Below are positions 1 to 10,000 of a DNA stretch of 64,000 nucleotides, piece by piece; within the stretch, counting starts at the first letter, position 1; every line of letters starts with the position of its first letter. The notes below the pieces were generated by a model. That model saw nothing but the letters and a program-made list of their open reading frames with translations. It made no database searches and was not told where the DNA came from. Source of the DNA: Candidatus Melainabacteria bacterium (GTDB lineage: Bacteria > Cyanobacteriota > Vampirovibrionia > Obscuribacterales > Obscuribacteraceae). Where the stretch lies: contig JABDBL010000007.1 of the NCBI GenBank assembly GCA_013288645.1, forward strand, positions 1-64,000, read 5' to 3'. The translations under genes and the position numbers were made by a program.

Positions 1-249
1 AATTAGTCAGGCATAGACTATCATTGAAAATGCTCGCTGATCACTGATATTTGAAAAATATATACTTTCTTCGTAAGATAGCTTGGCAATTCAATTGATA
101 AAGTTTGCTTATCGGTTGTTACTATGCAAAAATTAGCGCTAAATAAACCTTAGCAAAAGGGTCGGAGCTTTTGAGAGTAAGAGAACTAAAAAACATGCAG
201 CATATGACTCTTCAAGGCAAATTGCAGAATAAAAATTGACAGAGGAAAC

Positions 250-942
250 ATGAGAGTTATATTCTTAGCTTTATTAGGTGGTTTTCTTTTAGCTATTGCA
301 AACCCTTGTTTGGCTAAGGAACGGACCCAATTATTTACTAGCGATCGCCACGAAATGCACGGTGGTAGTGCCGTTGTCACCCAAACCGGGAAACTCGACG
401 TTTATGATGGAGCACAGGTTTCTGCTTATGACAATGCAGAAGTTTTTGCTTATGGTGATTGTATTGTCGAAGCACATGGCAATTGTGTTGTACATGCCAA
501 TGCTAGGGTTCACGTAAAAGCCACAGATAATGCTCGAGTTTTTGCCGTGAACAAAGCGGTGATAGATGGTTCTGGCAGTGCTACTATTTATGCTCAAGAT
601 GACACCGTTGTCTCGGTACATGGGAATGTAACCTTGTTTGCCAAAGGGGACACTAAAGTGAGCGCTTTTGATGATGCTTCAGTGATTGTTTGGGATGACG
701 TCAATGTAGAGGCTCATGGCAATGCTGTTATTCGTTCTCACGGGGACTCTGTGGTGATCGCCAACGATTCTGTAACTGTGAAAGCTTATGAAAATAGTCA
801 AATAACAGCCAAAGATAATTGTGTGGTCGAAGCTTTTGAAAATGCTACTGTAAAGGCCAGCAAAGGTGTAGAAGTGGTTCGTAATGGCCAAGCAAAGGTA
901 ACCTTTATCGAAACGACTCCCCCTTCTGTACAGGCGAAGTGA
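250..942 (+). CDS. Secreted octapeptide-repeat solenoid protein
   Basis: A 230-residue protein with an N-terminal signal peptide (hydrophobic residues 3-17, likely cleavage after Ala22) and a GAGGAA ribosome site just before ATG. From residue 49 to 216 it is built from 21 uninterrupted octads, e.g. VSAYDNAE, VFAYGDCI, VEAHGNCV, VKAYENSQ, with pattern V-x-A-x-(D/G)-(N/D)-x-x. No spacer or insertion breaks the register. Such a short repeat with regular Val and Ala suggests a beta-solenoid, with Asp/Asn/Gly at the turns. A short Pro-rich tail ends the protein. No catalytic motif is visible and I do not recognise a named family. Adhesive, surface or ion-binding roles are possible; none is shown. 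The next gene is a metal transporter, but a 71-bp gap makes co-transcription only possible. Confidence 0.85.
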   Translation: MRVIFLALLGGFLLAIANPCLAKERTQLFTSDRHEMHGGSAVVTQTGKLDVYDGAQVSAYDNAEVFAYGDCIVEAHGNCVVHANARVHVKATDNARVFAVNKAVIDGSGSATIYAQDDTVVSVHGNVTLFAKGDTKVSAFDDASVIVWDDVNVEAHGNAVIRSHGDSVVIANDSVTVKAYENSQITAKDNCVVEAFENATVKASKGVEVVRNGQAKVTFIETTPPSVQAK

Positions 943-1013
943 AATAGAAGTTCTGTCGAGAGTCAAAAGTAAAATTGGTCAGCCAGTAGTCTCGGCGATT
1001 ACCGGAATATATT

Positions 1014-1712
1014 ATGCCTATAACTAAACATGTAGAAAAGCATTTTACTGCCGGTGAAGTAGTAAGAGACATTGTAATTGGCATGTCAGATGGTTTGACT
1101 GTGCCTTTTGCTCTGGCTGCAGGCTTGTCAGGCGCTTTAGCTAGCTCTAGCCTCGTTGTTGTAGGCGGTTTAGCGGAAGTAGCAGCCGGGGCTATTGCTA
1201 TGGGACTGGGAGGCTATTTGGCAGCAAAAAGTGATCGTGATCATTATTTGAATGAGATGCAGCGCGAAATGCAAGAAATTAACGAAAAGCCTGAACAAGA
1301 AAGACGCGAGGTAGAAGAAATATTTAAAACATACGGCATGGAGGAAAAGGACATAGTGCCAGTTTTAGAGAAATTCCAGAACGATCCAAAAGCGTGGGTC
1401 AATTTTATGATGCGTTTTGAACTGGGAATCGACGAGCCTAACCCCAAACGAGCAAGGACAAGTGCTTTTACTATTGCTCTGTCTTATGTTGTTGGTGGTT
1501 TAATTCCTTTGCTGCCGTATATGATGCTAGGTGACGTTCGTTTGGCTTTGAGCTTCTCTTGTTTAGTTACACTCATTGCTTTGGCTGTATTTGGTTATGT
1601 AAAAGGCAGATTCACTGGTAATCGGCCATTGGTTAGCGCTTTGCAAACTTTATTTATTGGTAGTTTGGCGGCAGGTGTTGCCTTTGCTGTGGCTAGGGCT
1701 ATAGCGCATTAA
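1014..1712 (+). CDS. VIT/CCC1-family Fe2+/Mn2+ transporter
   Basis: A 232-residue membrane protein of the VIT1/CCC1 family, which moves Fe2+ or Mn2+ across membranes. The N-terminal half has the family signature: DIVIGMSDGLTVPFALAAGL followed by a second helix with GGLAEVAAGAIAMGLGGYLA. A soluble charged segment follows (about residues 75-135, Glu-rich, with EMQREMQEINEKPEQERREV), corresponding to the cytoplasmic metal-binding domain of plant VIT1. Three more hydrophobic helices end the protein. Length is normal for bacterial members. The downstream operon carries a Fur-family-type operator, which places this gene in a metal-homeostasis neighbourhood. Direction of transport and preferred metal cannot be read from sequence. 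Confidence 0.88.
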   Translation: MPITKHVEKHFTAGEVVRDIVIGMSDGLTVPFALAAGLSGALASSSLVVVGGLAEVAAGAIAMGLGGYLAAKSDRDHYLNEMQREMQEINEKPEQERREVEEIFKTYGMEEKDIVPVLEKFQNDPKAWVNFMMRFELGIDEPNPKRARTSAFTIALSYVVGGLIPLLPYMMLGDVRLALSFSCLVTLIALAVFGYVKGRFTGNRPLVSALQTLFIGSLAAGVAFAVARAIAH

Positions 1713-1762
1713 AGCAAATCCGCTGCACAAATTATAAATATTCGCTAATTTCTCTTGAAATG

Positions 1763-1785
1763 AAAATGAAAACGGTTATCATTTT
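1763..1785. promoter_or_regulatory. Fur/Zur-type 23-bp palindrome operator
   Basis: Arms AAAATGAAAAC and GTTATCATTTT around a central G (position 1774) form an 11-1-11 inverted repeat with one mismatch. The core is a 7-1-7 TGAAAAC-G-GTTATCA, the architecture used by Fur-family repressors; the cyanobacterial Zur box is TGATAAT-n-ATTATCA. It lies about 34 bp before the start codon of the ATPase gene, a position suited to repression. Which family member binds (Zur, Fur, Mur) cannot be decided here. Confidence 0.6.
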
Positions 1786-1818
1786 GGAATAACTTTGTTT
1801 GGATATGGAGGATTGATT

Positions 1819-2805
1819 ATGCGTATAGGTTTTTTTGGCAAAGGTGGTGCTGGTAAAACTACAACAGCGGCAGGCTTTATCCGATACCTTATGACGAAGA
1901 CATCTTATGTTTTAGCAATCGATGCTGATGTAAATATTCATCTTAAAGATGCTCTGCAAATAAATAATTTTGCTGGACAGCAATACGATTTGGGTGAGAA
2001 AGCTTCTGAAATCACTTCTTATTTAATGGGAAAGAGAACTGATTTGGCCGGTCGTCCTTTGATAAGTAGCACTCCTCCTTCTCTTAATTCTAATTTTATT
2101 AGAGTGGCAAAAGAAGATCCCTTTATTGTCTCAAGTGGTTTGCATACAAATGGTCTTTCACTTTTAACTGTAGGAACTTACCAGCAGGAAGATGTGGGGG
2201 CATCTTGTTATCATTCTAAACTTGGTGTTTTAGCTATGGTTTTTCATCATCTTCTTGATGGAGAACAAGACTATGTCGTGGCTGATACGAATGCTGGTAC
2301 AGATAATGTGGCCACCTCATTAGCATTTGTCTATGACATGAATGTGTTTGTGGTTGAGCCGACTGAAAAATCTATCAAAGTCTATCAAGATTTTATTCGC
2401 TTGTCGGAAAAGCTGAACGGAAAGACTTTTGTGATTGCCAATAAAGTAGACGGTGATTTAGATAGGCAATTTGTAGAAAAATTTGTGGATAAGGAAAAGC
2501 TCCTCGGTTTAATTCCCTATTCTAAGCATTTAAAGGAATTCGAACAAGGTAATCGGGGAGCTTTATCTTCCTTTGCCATGCAACAGTATGATGTTTTCGA
2601 CACTGTTCTGGAAGTGTGGAAAAAGCAGATTAGAAATTGGGAAGCGTATTTGGCTACTCTTCAGACTGTGCATAAGAAAAATTCTCTCGAGTGGTACGAC
2701 GCCTACTACGGCACTAGTTTATCCGACAATCTCGATCCCAATTTCAAATACCAAAATGTGCTAGCAAAAGATGTTTCAACAGTAAAAGAACTTGTAAGGA
2801 ATTGA
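1819..2805 (+). CDS. CooC/MinD-family P-loop ATPase
   Basis: A SIMIBI-class ATPase of 328 residues. It opens with MRIGFFGKGGAGKTT, the deviant Walker A with the signature lysine (KGGxGKTT), followed by a switch-like AIDADVNIH and a Walker B-like VVADTNAGTDN near residue 155. This resembles CooC, the ATPase that helps load Ni into CO dehydrogenase, more than chromosome-partition ParA; NifH-like and ArsA-like relatives share the fold. I chose ATG 1819 over an in-frame start at 1795 because GGAGG lies 7 nt before it. It is the first gene of a four-gene operon behind a Fur/Zur-type palindrome; the next start is 3 nt after its stop. A role in metal or cofactor handling is inference. Confidence 0.8.
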   Translation: MRIGFFGKGGAGKTTTAAGFIRYLMTKTSYVLAIDADVNIHLKDALQINNFAGQQYDLGEKASEITSYLMGKRTDLAGRPLISSTPPSLNSNFIRVAKEDPFIVSSGLHTNGLSLLTVGTYQQEDVGASCYHSKLGVLAMVFHHLLDGEQDYVVADTNAGTDNVATSLAFVYDMNVFVVEPTEKSIKVYQDFIRLSEKLNGKTFVIANKVDGDLDRQFVEKFVDKEKLLGLIPYSKHLKEFEQGNRGALSSFAMQQYDVFDTVLEVWKKQIRNWEAYLATLQTVHKKNSLEWYDAYYGTSLSDNLDPNFKYQNVLAKDVSTVKELVRN

Positions 2806-2808
2806 TTT

Positions 2809-4317
2809 ATGCTTAAACAATTATTGCCAGATGATCTTAGTACATTGCCAGCAGATGGTTCTGCTGATTTAGCTTTAAAACTGAAAGCGAATCTTAATTC
2901 TGAGGTTGAAAAATTCTTGGCAGACAAAGAATTTGTATTTGAGTTGGTTAGAGGTTTCGGCAGTCCTTTAAATATACTCTTACCGGATTTATTGCAAGAT
3001 AATGTACATGCTTTTCAGAAAATACTTAAGAGTTATTTTTTGTCGGGAAAAATATTTTTTGCTCACAAAACCAACCGATCCGACAGTATTTTAAAGAGGC
3101 TGTCATTAGAGGATGTCGGTATAGATGTGGCATCCGCAGCCGAATTAAAACATGCTCTCGCTTGTGGATTTGCAGCAGAACGAATCGAGGCCACCGGACC
3201 TAAAAACGCAGAGTTTTTGGCTCTAGCTTTATCGCATAATATCGTAATTAATATTGATAGCATTGTCGAGTTGGAGGAAATAATTCGACTAAAGGAAAAA
3301 TATAATTATTCTAGTCGGACGCAGATTCTATTACGTTTGTCGGACTTCGGAAATAATAGTCGATATTCAAACAAAACAAGTCGTTTTGGTATATGTTCTT
3401 GGGAGATTGATGATGCTTTGAATTTGATATTGCAAAGTAAAAAAATAAATTTACTTGGTTTGGCCTTTCACTTAGATACAGTCAGTCTATTAGAAAAAGC
3501 TGCGGCGATTGAAGTATGTTTAGAAATCTTTGAACGAGCTATTGCAATTGGTTTACAGCCTTCTATATTGAATATAGGTGGCGGTTTTAAACTAAATTAT
3601 TTAGCCTATCAATCAGATTGGGACGCTTATACCACTGCTTTGCGCGAAGCGGTTCTTGGGCATAGAAGGCCAATAACATGGCAAAATAATTCATTCGGGC
3701 TTAAAGCAGAAAAGAATGCCCTACGAGGCGGTCTAAATATATATAGCTATTATGATTCTCTGACAGGCGCTCAGTTTTTAGAGGCATTATTAAAACAGAA
3801 TTTGCCTAATCGCAATAATGCTCAGATCGGTAATTTTCTTAGAGACAATGGTATTCAACTTTGGCTTGAGCCAGGGCGATCGCTAGTAAATCAAGTTGGA
3901 TTAACGGTTGGACGAGTCATTTCAATTCGTAAATCAAGTCAAGGTGAAAATCTTGTCTGTTTGGAAATGAAGCGGCAAGATTTGTGTTTTTTAGATCAAG
4001 AATTTTTTGTTGATCCAATAATCCTATATAAGAATCCCGGCAATATTGATCTGGTTAGTCCAATGGCTGTTTATTTTGCTGGTAACCTGTGTTTAGAGAG
4101 CGATGTAATTTATAGACATCAAACATTTGTGGATAAGTTGCCGCAAACTGGTGATCTTGTAGTTTTTCCAAATACTGCCGGATACTTTATGGACTTCAGT
4201 GCCTCTGAATCGATCATGCAACCAGTGGCCTCCAAAGTTACAGTTTACAAAGATAATGGACGATTTATTTGGGCGCGGGATGAGAATTACTTACCGTGGT
4301 CTGTTGGAGGGTTTTGA
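2809..4317 (+). CDS. Y4yA/SbnH-like fold-III PLP decarboxylase
   Basis: A 502-residue pyridoxal-phosphate enzyme of the alanine-racemase/diaminopimelate-decarboxylase fold. The barrel begins with GSPLNILLPD and the PLP-lysine region FFAHKTNRSD. It continues with VASAAELKHAL, a glycine-rich phosphate loop LNIGGGFKL, and WLEPGRSLV, as in DapDC-type enzymes. Overall it matches the Y4yA family, named from the rhizobial symbiosis plasmid and related to SbnH, which decarboxylates a citryl-diaminopropionate intermediate of staphyloferrin B. AAGGA precedes the ATG, and the stop overlaps the next start by one base. Its partner downstream is SbnA-like, so the pair recalls siderophore/diamino-acid chemistry; there is no IucA/IucC synthetase here. 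The substrate is unknown. Confidence 0.8.
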   Translation: MLKQLLPDDLSTLPADGSADLALKLKANLNSEVEKFLADKEFVFELVRGFGSPLNILLPDLLQDNVHAFQKILKSYFLSGKIFFAHKTNRSDSILKRLSLEDVGIDVASAAELKHALACGFAAERIEATGPKNAEFLALALSHNIVINIDSIVELEEIIRLKEKYNYSSRTQILLRLSDFGNNSRYSNKTSRFGICSWEIDDALNLILQSKKINLLGLAFHLDTVSLLEKAAAIEVCLEIFERAIAIGLQPSILNIGGGFKLNYLAYQSDWDAYTTALREAVLGHRRPITWQNNSFGLKAEKNALRGGLNIYSYYDSLTGAQFLEALLKQNLPNRNNAQIGNFLRDNGIQLWLEPGRSLVNQVGLTVGRVISIRKSSQGENLVCLEMKRQDLCFLDQEFFVDPIILYKNPGNIDLVSPMAVYFAGNLCLESDVIYRHQTFVDKLPQTGDLVVFPNTAGYFMDFSASESIMQPVASKVTVYKDNGRFIWARDENYLPWSVGGF

Positions 4318-5675
4318 TGATTGTCAAAAATGTAACGCAATTAATTGGTAATACACCGTTGCTTGAGATCGATCCTTCCGTACATGGTTTAAAAAATGTC
4401 AATCTTTTTGCCAAGCTTGAGCTGCTTAATCCCTTCGGCTCCGTAAAAGATAAAACCGCTTGGAATATGTTGCGCCATGATTTAGACGATATCAAGACTA
4501 AATCACAGACTGTAATTGAATCTTCGAGCGGCAATACGGCGAAAGCACTGCAGATGATTCTGTCCATGCATAAGATACCGTTCAAGATAGTGACTAATCG
4601 CATTCAAGTACGCGAAGTAAGGCAAATATTGCAATTAATTGGTATTGATATCGAAGAGCTGCCAGGACAGTCTCAGTGTCTAGATCCAACAGATCCTAAT
4701 GATCCACAATTTATAGTAGAGCAGATAATCAACAGTGCTCCAGACAAATATTTTCACACCTCACAATATACAAATTTGAAAAATCTAGAAGCACACAGTC
4801 TCATGACCGGAGAAGAAATTGTCAAAGATTTAGCGCGGGTTGATTACTTCTTTGGCGGTCTTGGTACAACTGGTTCTACAAGAGGGACTGGAATGCGTCT
4901 GAAAGAGCAGAATGCTAATCTTAAAAATATTGGTGTGATATGTGCAAAGGGAGAATCTTTACCAGGCATACGAAATGTAGATGAAATGTACGAAGTGGGG
5001 CTTTTTGATAATAGTTTTTACGATACTATTATCGAAGTGAAAATTGATGAATCTATTGATTCGATGTTAACCCTAATCCGTTCCTGCGGAGTTCTTGCTG
5101 GGCCCACAGGTGGTGCTAGCTTGGCAGCTGTACTGAAATATTTCCAAGAGATTGATGAAGAATTAGAAACAGAGAAAAACGTAGTATTTATCGTTTGTGA
5201 TCGAGTGGAATGGTATTTGTCTTATCTTCAGAAATATAGGCCGCGATTGTTCGGTTTGGCAGAAAAGAAATCTGGACTTTCAGATATAAGCGTGGCTGAA
5301 AGCAAAGAAAGTCCTGAGATCTCACCTGATCTGGCCCTGCAATGGCTTAATCAAATGCCACGACCTTTAATTATTGATATTCGGGGGCAGTTAGCCTATA
5401 AGAGTACACACATACATCAATCAATAAATATTCCTGCTGATGCGTTAGAAGAGTTGCTCAAATGGGGGATGCCGACTGCTGCGGATCAAAAAATACTTTT
5501 TGTTTGTCCAATTGGAGAACAATCAAAAAGATTTGCTGCATACTTTAACAGGAAAGGTTTTGTTGCTTGGAGCCTTAAAGGCGGTTTTGCTGAGTGGAGG
5601 AATTATCATGCTACGTGCACTCATTTAAATCTGGCAAACGATAAAGCAAAACAGCCCGTGGCAGGGTTTAAATAA
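4317..5675 (+). CDS. SbnA-like PLP synthase fused to rhodanese
   Basis: Start chosen at ATG 4317, 6 nt after GGAGG and overlapping the previous stop (TGATG), giving 452 residues. Residues 1 to about 325 are a cysteine-synthase-fold enzyme: IGNTPLLEI, PLP-lysine in PFGSVKDKTAWNML, and ESSSGNTAKAL. The glycine loop GLGTTGSTRG is closer to SbnA-type synthases, which use O-phosphoserine, than to CysK. Residues about 340-435 form a rhodanese domain (PLIIDIRGQLAY, a CPIGEQS active-site loop with its cysteine, and GGFAEW). The fusion suggests that sulfur is transferred to or from the amino-acid product. The next gene is a cysteine desulfurase, a natural sulfur donor to a rhodanese. The actual reaction is not established. 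Confidence 0.82.
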   Translation: MIVKNVTQLIGNTPLLEIDPSVHGLKNVNLFAKLELLNPFGSVKDKTAWNMLRHDLDDIKTKSQTVIESSSGNTAKALQMILSMHKIPFKIVTNRIQVREVRQILQLIGIDIEELPGQSQCLDPTDPNDPQFIVEQIINSAPDKYFHTSQYTNLKNLEAHSLMTGEEIVKDLARVDYFFGGLGTTGSTRGTGMRLKEQNANLKNIGVICAKGESLPGIRNVDEMYEVGLFDNSFYDTIIEVKIDESIDSMLTLIRSCGVLAGPTGGASLAAVLKYFQEIDEELETEKNVVFIVCDRVEWYLSYLQKYRPRLFGLAEKKSGLSDISVAESKESPEISPDLALQWLNQMPRPLIIDIRGQLAYKSTHIHQSINIPADALEELLKWGMPTAADQKILFVCPIGEQSKRFAAYFNRKGFVAWSLKGGFAEWRNYHATCTHLNLANDKAKQPVAGFK

Positions 5676-6985
5676 TGGTCAATGTGAATAATCAGCTTCT
5701 TAAGAATGAATGTGTGTTTACTCCGCCAAGTAGTGTGCACGCGTCGAGCTTTAGCTCAATCAGAAAACAGTTTCCCGCGATTAAGGAGAACACTGGCACT
5801 ATCTTTTTTGATAATGCGGCAACAACACAAAAGCCGCAGCAAGTAATCGATGCAATGAACTCATTCTATATGCAGTACTGCGTAAATGCTAATCGAGCCG
5901 CGTATTCTTTATCGAGCAAATTACATCAGCAAGTAGAAATAACCCGCGCGACAATAGCAAGGCTCATAAATGGAGAGGCTACTGATATAGCTTTCACTTC
6001 CGGCGCCACCGATAGTCTGAATCTTGTGGCACTAGCCTGGGGACTACATAATTTAAATGACCGAGACGAAGTAATGCTTTGCCTAGAAGACCACCAATCG
6101 GCGATATTACCATGGATTAATTTGAAACTGCATTTGAATCTTTTTGGCAAACATATTGAAATTGTGCATTTTCCCATACATTATTCAGGAATCTACGATC
6201 GAAAAAGCATTTGTGAAAAAATAACTCCCCGCACTCGTCTTGTGGCTATGACGCATATTCATAATCTTTATGGATTAGAGTGGGATGGAAAGGATTTGGC
6301 AGAGATCAGAGCACAATTGCCAGACGATACACTAATATCTCTTGACGTTAGTCAAAGTATTGGACACACTGTCGTTGACACGGATCAATTAGCAGTAGAT
6401 TTTATTTCTTTCTCTGGACATAAAATGTTTGCAGCCAACGGTATAGGTGTTCTATGGGTAAATCCCAAAATAAGAGAAAAACTTTATCCAGCGCGGATTG
6501 GTTCCAAAAGTTCGGTGACAATAGTTGATGGCGAAATGAAAATTGACAGATCCACTTTAGCTGGAATTTTAGAGTGCGGCACTTTAAACCTGCCCGCGAT
6601 TTATTCGCTGAAATCAGCTGTAGAATTTATAGAATCAATCGGTATGAAAAATATAGAAACGCATGTGTCTTACCTAACTCGTTTTTTGTATGAAAAGCTA
6701 AGGGTCATTCCAACAATAGAGTTTGCACCGGGCGTAAATAATTACAATTGTGCAAAAGGGTTTGGCATAATAAGCTTTAGATTTTCTGGAATATCTTCCT
6801 CTGATATGGCTCAATATTTAGACCAACGTGGTGTTCAGGTACGAAGTGGAGACCATTGCTTGGCGACCAAGCATAGCGAGGAGGCTGACTATATTAGAGT
6901 GAGTTTGCACATATACAACACAGAGGAAGAAATAGATTTATTTGTCAAGTTTTTAGAGCAGGTGTTGAGTTGGCAAGACTTGTGA
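5675..6985 (+). CDS. SufS/CsdA-like cysteine desulfurase
   Basis: A 436-residue class-V aminotransferase-fold enzyme of the SufS type. It shows IFFDNAATTQKPQQVIDAM, the PLP-lysine motif SFSGHKMFAANGIGVLW, and a C-terminal VRSGDHCLATKH loop with the cysteine that carries persulfide in SufS (compare VRxGHHCAQP). It probably removes sulfur from cysteine and passes it on as persulfide. The start ATG overlaps the stop of the rhodanese-fusion gene (TAATG), so the two are likely translationally coupled and the rhodanese domain is an obvious acceptor. No SufE, SufB, SufC or IscU gene is adjacent, so this need not be a general Fe-S cluster desulfurase. It ends 30 bp before a convergent metal exporter. 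Confidence 0.85.
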   Translation: MVNVNNQLLKNECVFTPPSSVHASSFSSIRKQFPAIKENTGTIFFDNAATTQKPQQVIDAMNSFYMQYCVNANRAAYSLSSKLHQQVEITRATIARLINGEATDIAFTSGATDSLNLVALAWGLHNLNDRDEVMLCLEDHQSAILPWINLKLHLNLFGKHIEIVHFPIHYSGIYDRKSICEKITPRTRLVAMTHIHNLYGLEWDGKDLAEIRAQLPDDTLISLDVSQSIGHTVVDTDQLAVDFISFSGHKMFAANGIGVLWVNPKIREKLYPARIGSKSSVTIVDGEMKIDRSTLAGILECGTLNLPAIYSLKSAVEFIESIGMKNIETHVSYLTRFLYEKLRVIPTIEFAPGVNNYNCAKGFGIISFRFSGISSSDMAQYLDQRGVQVRSGDHCLATKHSEEADYIRVSLHIYNTEEEIDLFVKFLEQVLSWQDL

Positions 6986-7014
6986 AACTCCTCTTTATCT
7001 ATTATCAGAAATGC

Positions 7015-10000
7015 TCAATTTGATAAAACTTTGTTTTTAGAGAAAGCCCATTCGTATACCACAGGCAAGACTAAAAGAGTGAGCAAAGTAGATGTGCATA
7101 GACCACCTATAACCACCGTAGCCAATGGCTTTTGAATTTCAGCTCCTGATCCTTGTGATAAGGCCATGGGCAGAAAACCCAGCGCTGCCACAAGAGCGGT
7201 CATGATCACTGGACGCAAGCGAGCTAGAGAGCCTTGTTTAACAGCTTGATGAATAGGTAATCCTTGCTCAACCAATTTGTTTATATAGGAAACTAATACT
7301 AGGCCGTTTAAAACTGCTACGCCAAAAAGAGCAATGAAACCTATTGAGGCAGGTACACTTAAATACATATGCCGAAGCCAAAGGGCAAAGACACCACCTA
7401 TAAGAGCAAAGGGTACATTTAAAAGTACTATAAGAGCTTGTCTAGCCGAATGAAAAGTAAAAATCAGCAAAGTAAAAATAATAAAAATTGAAAGAGGTAC
7501 GACAAAAATGAATTTGTTCATAGCCCGTTGTTGATTTTCAAATTGTCCGCCCCAAGTTATACGATAGCCTTTATCCAGCGAAACCGATTGGCTGATTTTG
7601 GCTTGGCACTCTTCAACGAATGAACCTAAATCACGATTGCGCACGTTGCATTGAACAACGATGCGACGTTGTCCAAATTCACGGTTTATAGTTTCAAGAG
7701 CTTGAGCGAGTTTTACGTCTGCTACCTGACTGAGTGGTACAAGTTTGTTATTGCTGCCCTGGATCAATAAATTGCCCACATCCGAGGGTTCAAGTCCCAT
7801 ACCCTTGGGAAATTGAATTCGTATATTAAAGCGCTTTCTACCCTGAATTACCTGTGTTTCTGCTACACCAATAATAGCAGTCTGCAACAAGGTACGAATC
7901 TCGGCTATATTGACTCCGTAACGAGCCATTTTTATCCTATCCGGCAGTATCTCTATTTGTGCGCTGCCAGTTAGTCGCTCTACCTGTAAGTCAATAGCTC
8001 CTTTTACTTTAGCAATAGTATTTTGAACTTCTTGCGCTTTTTGTTGCAAATAATCGACATCATCTCCGAAGATCTTTACAGCTAAATCTGAACGCACACC
8101 TGAGACAAGCTCGTCTACACGCATTGCGATGGGTTGAGAAAAATTAAAGTTTGCACCGGGTATAGTATCATTTAAGTTTTTCCGCAGTTCTTCCGTGAGG
8201 CGTTCTTTATTCATACCCAAAGGCCAAGAATTTTTTGGGTTAAGGATAATAAAACAATCAGTGCCATAAACTCCCATTGGGTCTGTTGCCAAGTCCGGTC
8301 TGCCTAAACGAGAGACAACCGTTTTTACTTCGGGAAATTTTTTGATCACTCTTTCTATTTGAGTAGCTGTGTCTATGGCTGCTGGTAACGAAATGCTAGG
8401 GAATTCTTTGACTTCTAGCAATAAATCCCCTTCGTCTAGTTTAGGTACAAATTCAGTGCCAATAAAGAACAGAGAAAATGTGCTTAAGCTTAGTAAGGAC
8501 AAGGATATGTTTATTGTTGTGCGCTTGTGATCGAGGGCTATATCAAGTAGTTTCGTATAATACTTTTTCGCAGAGCTGATAATAAACGTCTCTTTTTCCT
8601 TGGTGTTTCGTTTAAGAAAAAATATGCAGAGCACAGGTATTAGTAATAAAGACAATAAGAGTGAGCCTAGTAAAGCGGAGCATACCGTGATTACCATGGG
8701 TGAAAACATTTTGTATTCGATGCCTTCCAGGCATAAAATAGGAATATAGACAACAGTAATAATCAATATTCCAAACAAAATTGGCCTAGATACTTCGCTT
8801 ACTGATTTCTCGATTATTTGCTGTTTGCTTAAATGTTCTAACTCTTTATCGTTTAAATTGCGCAAAATATTTTCGACCATCACGATGGCACCATCTACAA
8901 TCATGCCAAAGTCAATTGCGCCCAGACTCATAATATTGGCCGTAATTCCGGCGCAACGCATGCCTAAGAAAGAGAATGTCATTGCTAGAGGGATAATAGA
9001 AGCTACTATAAGAGCGGCTGGAATATTGCCGACAGTAAGAAAAAGCACGGCTATAACAAGCAGTCCCCCCTCAAATAGATTTATGCGTACTGTATCAATA
9101 GTTTGTTCTACTAATTTAGATTGGTCGTAAAATGGTTTAAGGGTTACTCCCTCAGGAAGATTGTGTGTAATTTCTGCGATCTTTTCTTTTACTTTGCTAA
9201 TTACGTGTTGACTATTTTCGCCTTTTAGCATCATTACTAAGCCCACGACAACTTCTCCCAAGCCGTCTTTGGTGGCTGCACCTTGGCGTAATTCGGCTCC
9301 ATGACTAACAACACCTAAGCTTTTTATATAAATGGGTACGCCATTGGCAGATTTGACAATTATGTTTTCTATATCACTTATTGAGGCTACTCTGCCTATG
9401 CCGCGCACTATATATTGCTCACTCTCGTGGTTGATAATGCCGGCGCCAAAATTTTCGTTATTATCCTTAAGTGCTTCCAGAACTTCCTTGATGGTAATTC
9501 CGTATAGCTGTAATTTAGCGGGCAGAATTGTAACTAAGAATTCGTCAGTGAGACCACCCCAAGTATTTACTTCGGCAACGCCAGGTACAGTACGCAAGGC
9601 GTATTTAATATCCCATTCTTGGATTGTTTTTAATTGTGTTGGCCAGTGTGCGGAGCTTTCTAAGACGTACTGATAAATTTCACCCATAGCAGTGCTCACC
9701 GGTCCCAACTGGGATTCTACTCTTTCGGGCAAGCGTGAATGAGCTGCTTGCAAACGTTCGAAAACTAGCTGGCGCGGGAAATAAGTGCCTAGACTGTCTG
9801 GAAAAACAACTGTGATTACAGATAAGCCGAATTTCGATATTGATCTAATTTGCTGAACGGAAGGTAGTCCGTTCATAGTTGACTCTAGCGGAATAGTAAT
9901 TAATTGTTCGATTTCAATCGGCCCCATTCCCGGTGCTTCGGTGAATATTTGCACCTGATTATTAGCTAGGTCGGGAAAAGCATCGATAGGTAAATGGAAA

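Noticed and set aside
8825-9673. Plus-strand open frames inside the RND pump gene
   Set aside because: They are antisense shadows of a clear, full-length coding region.
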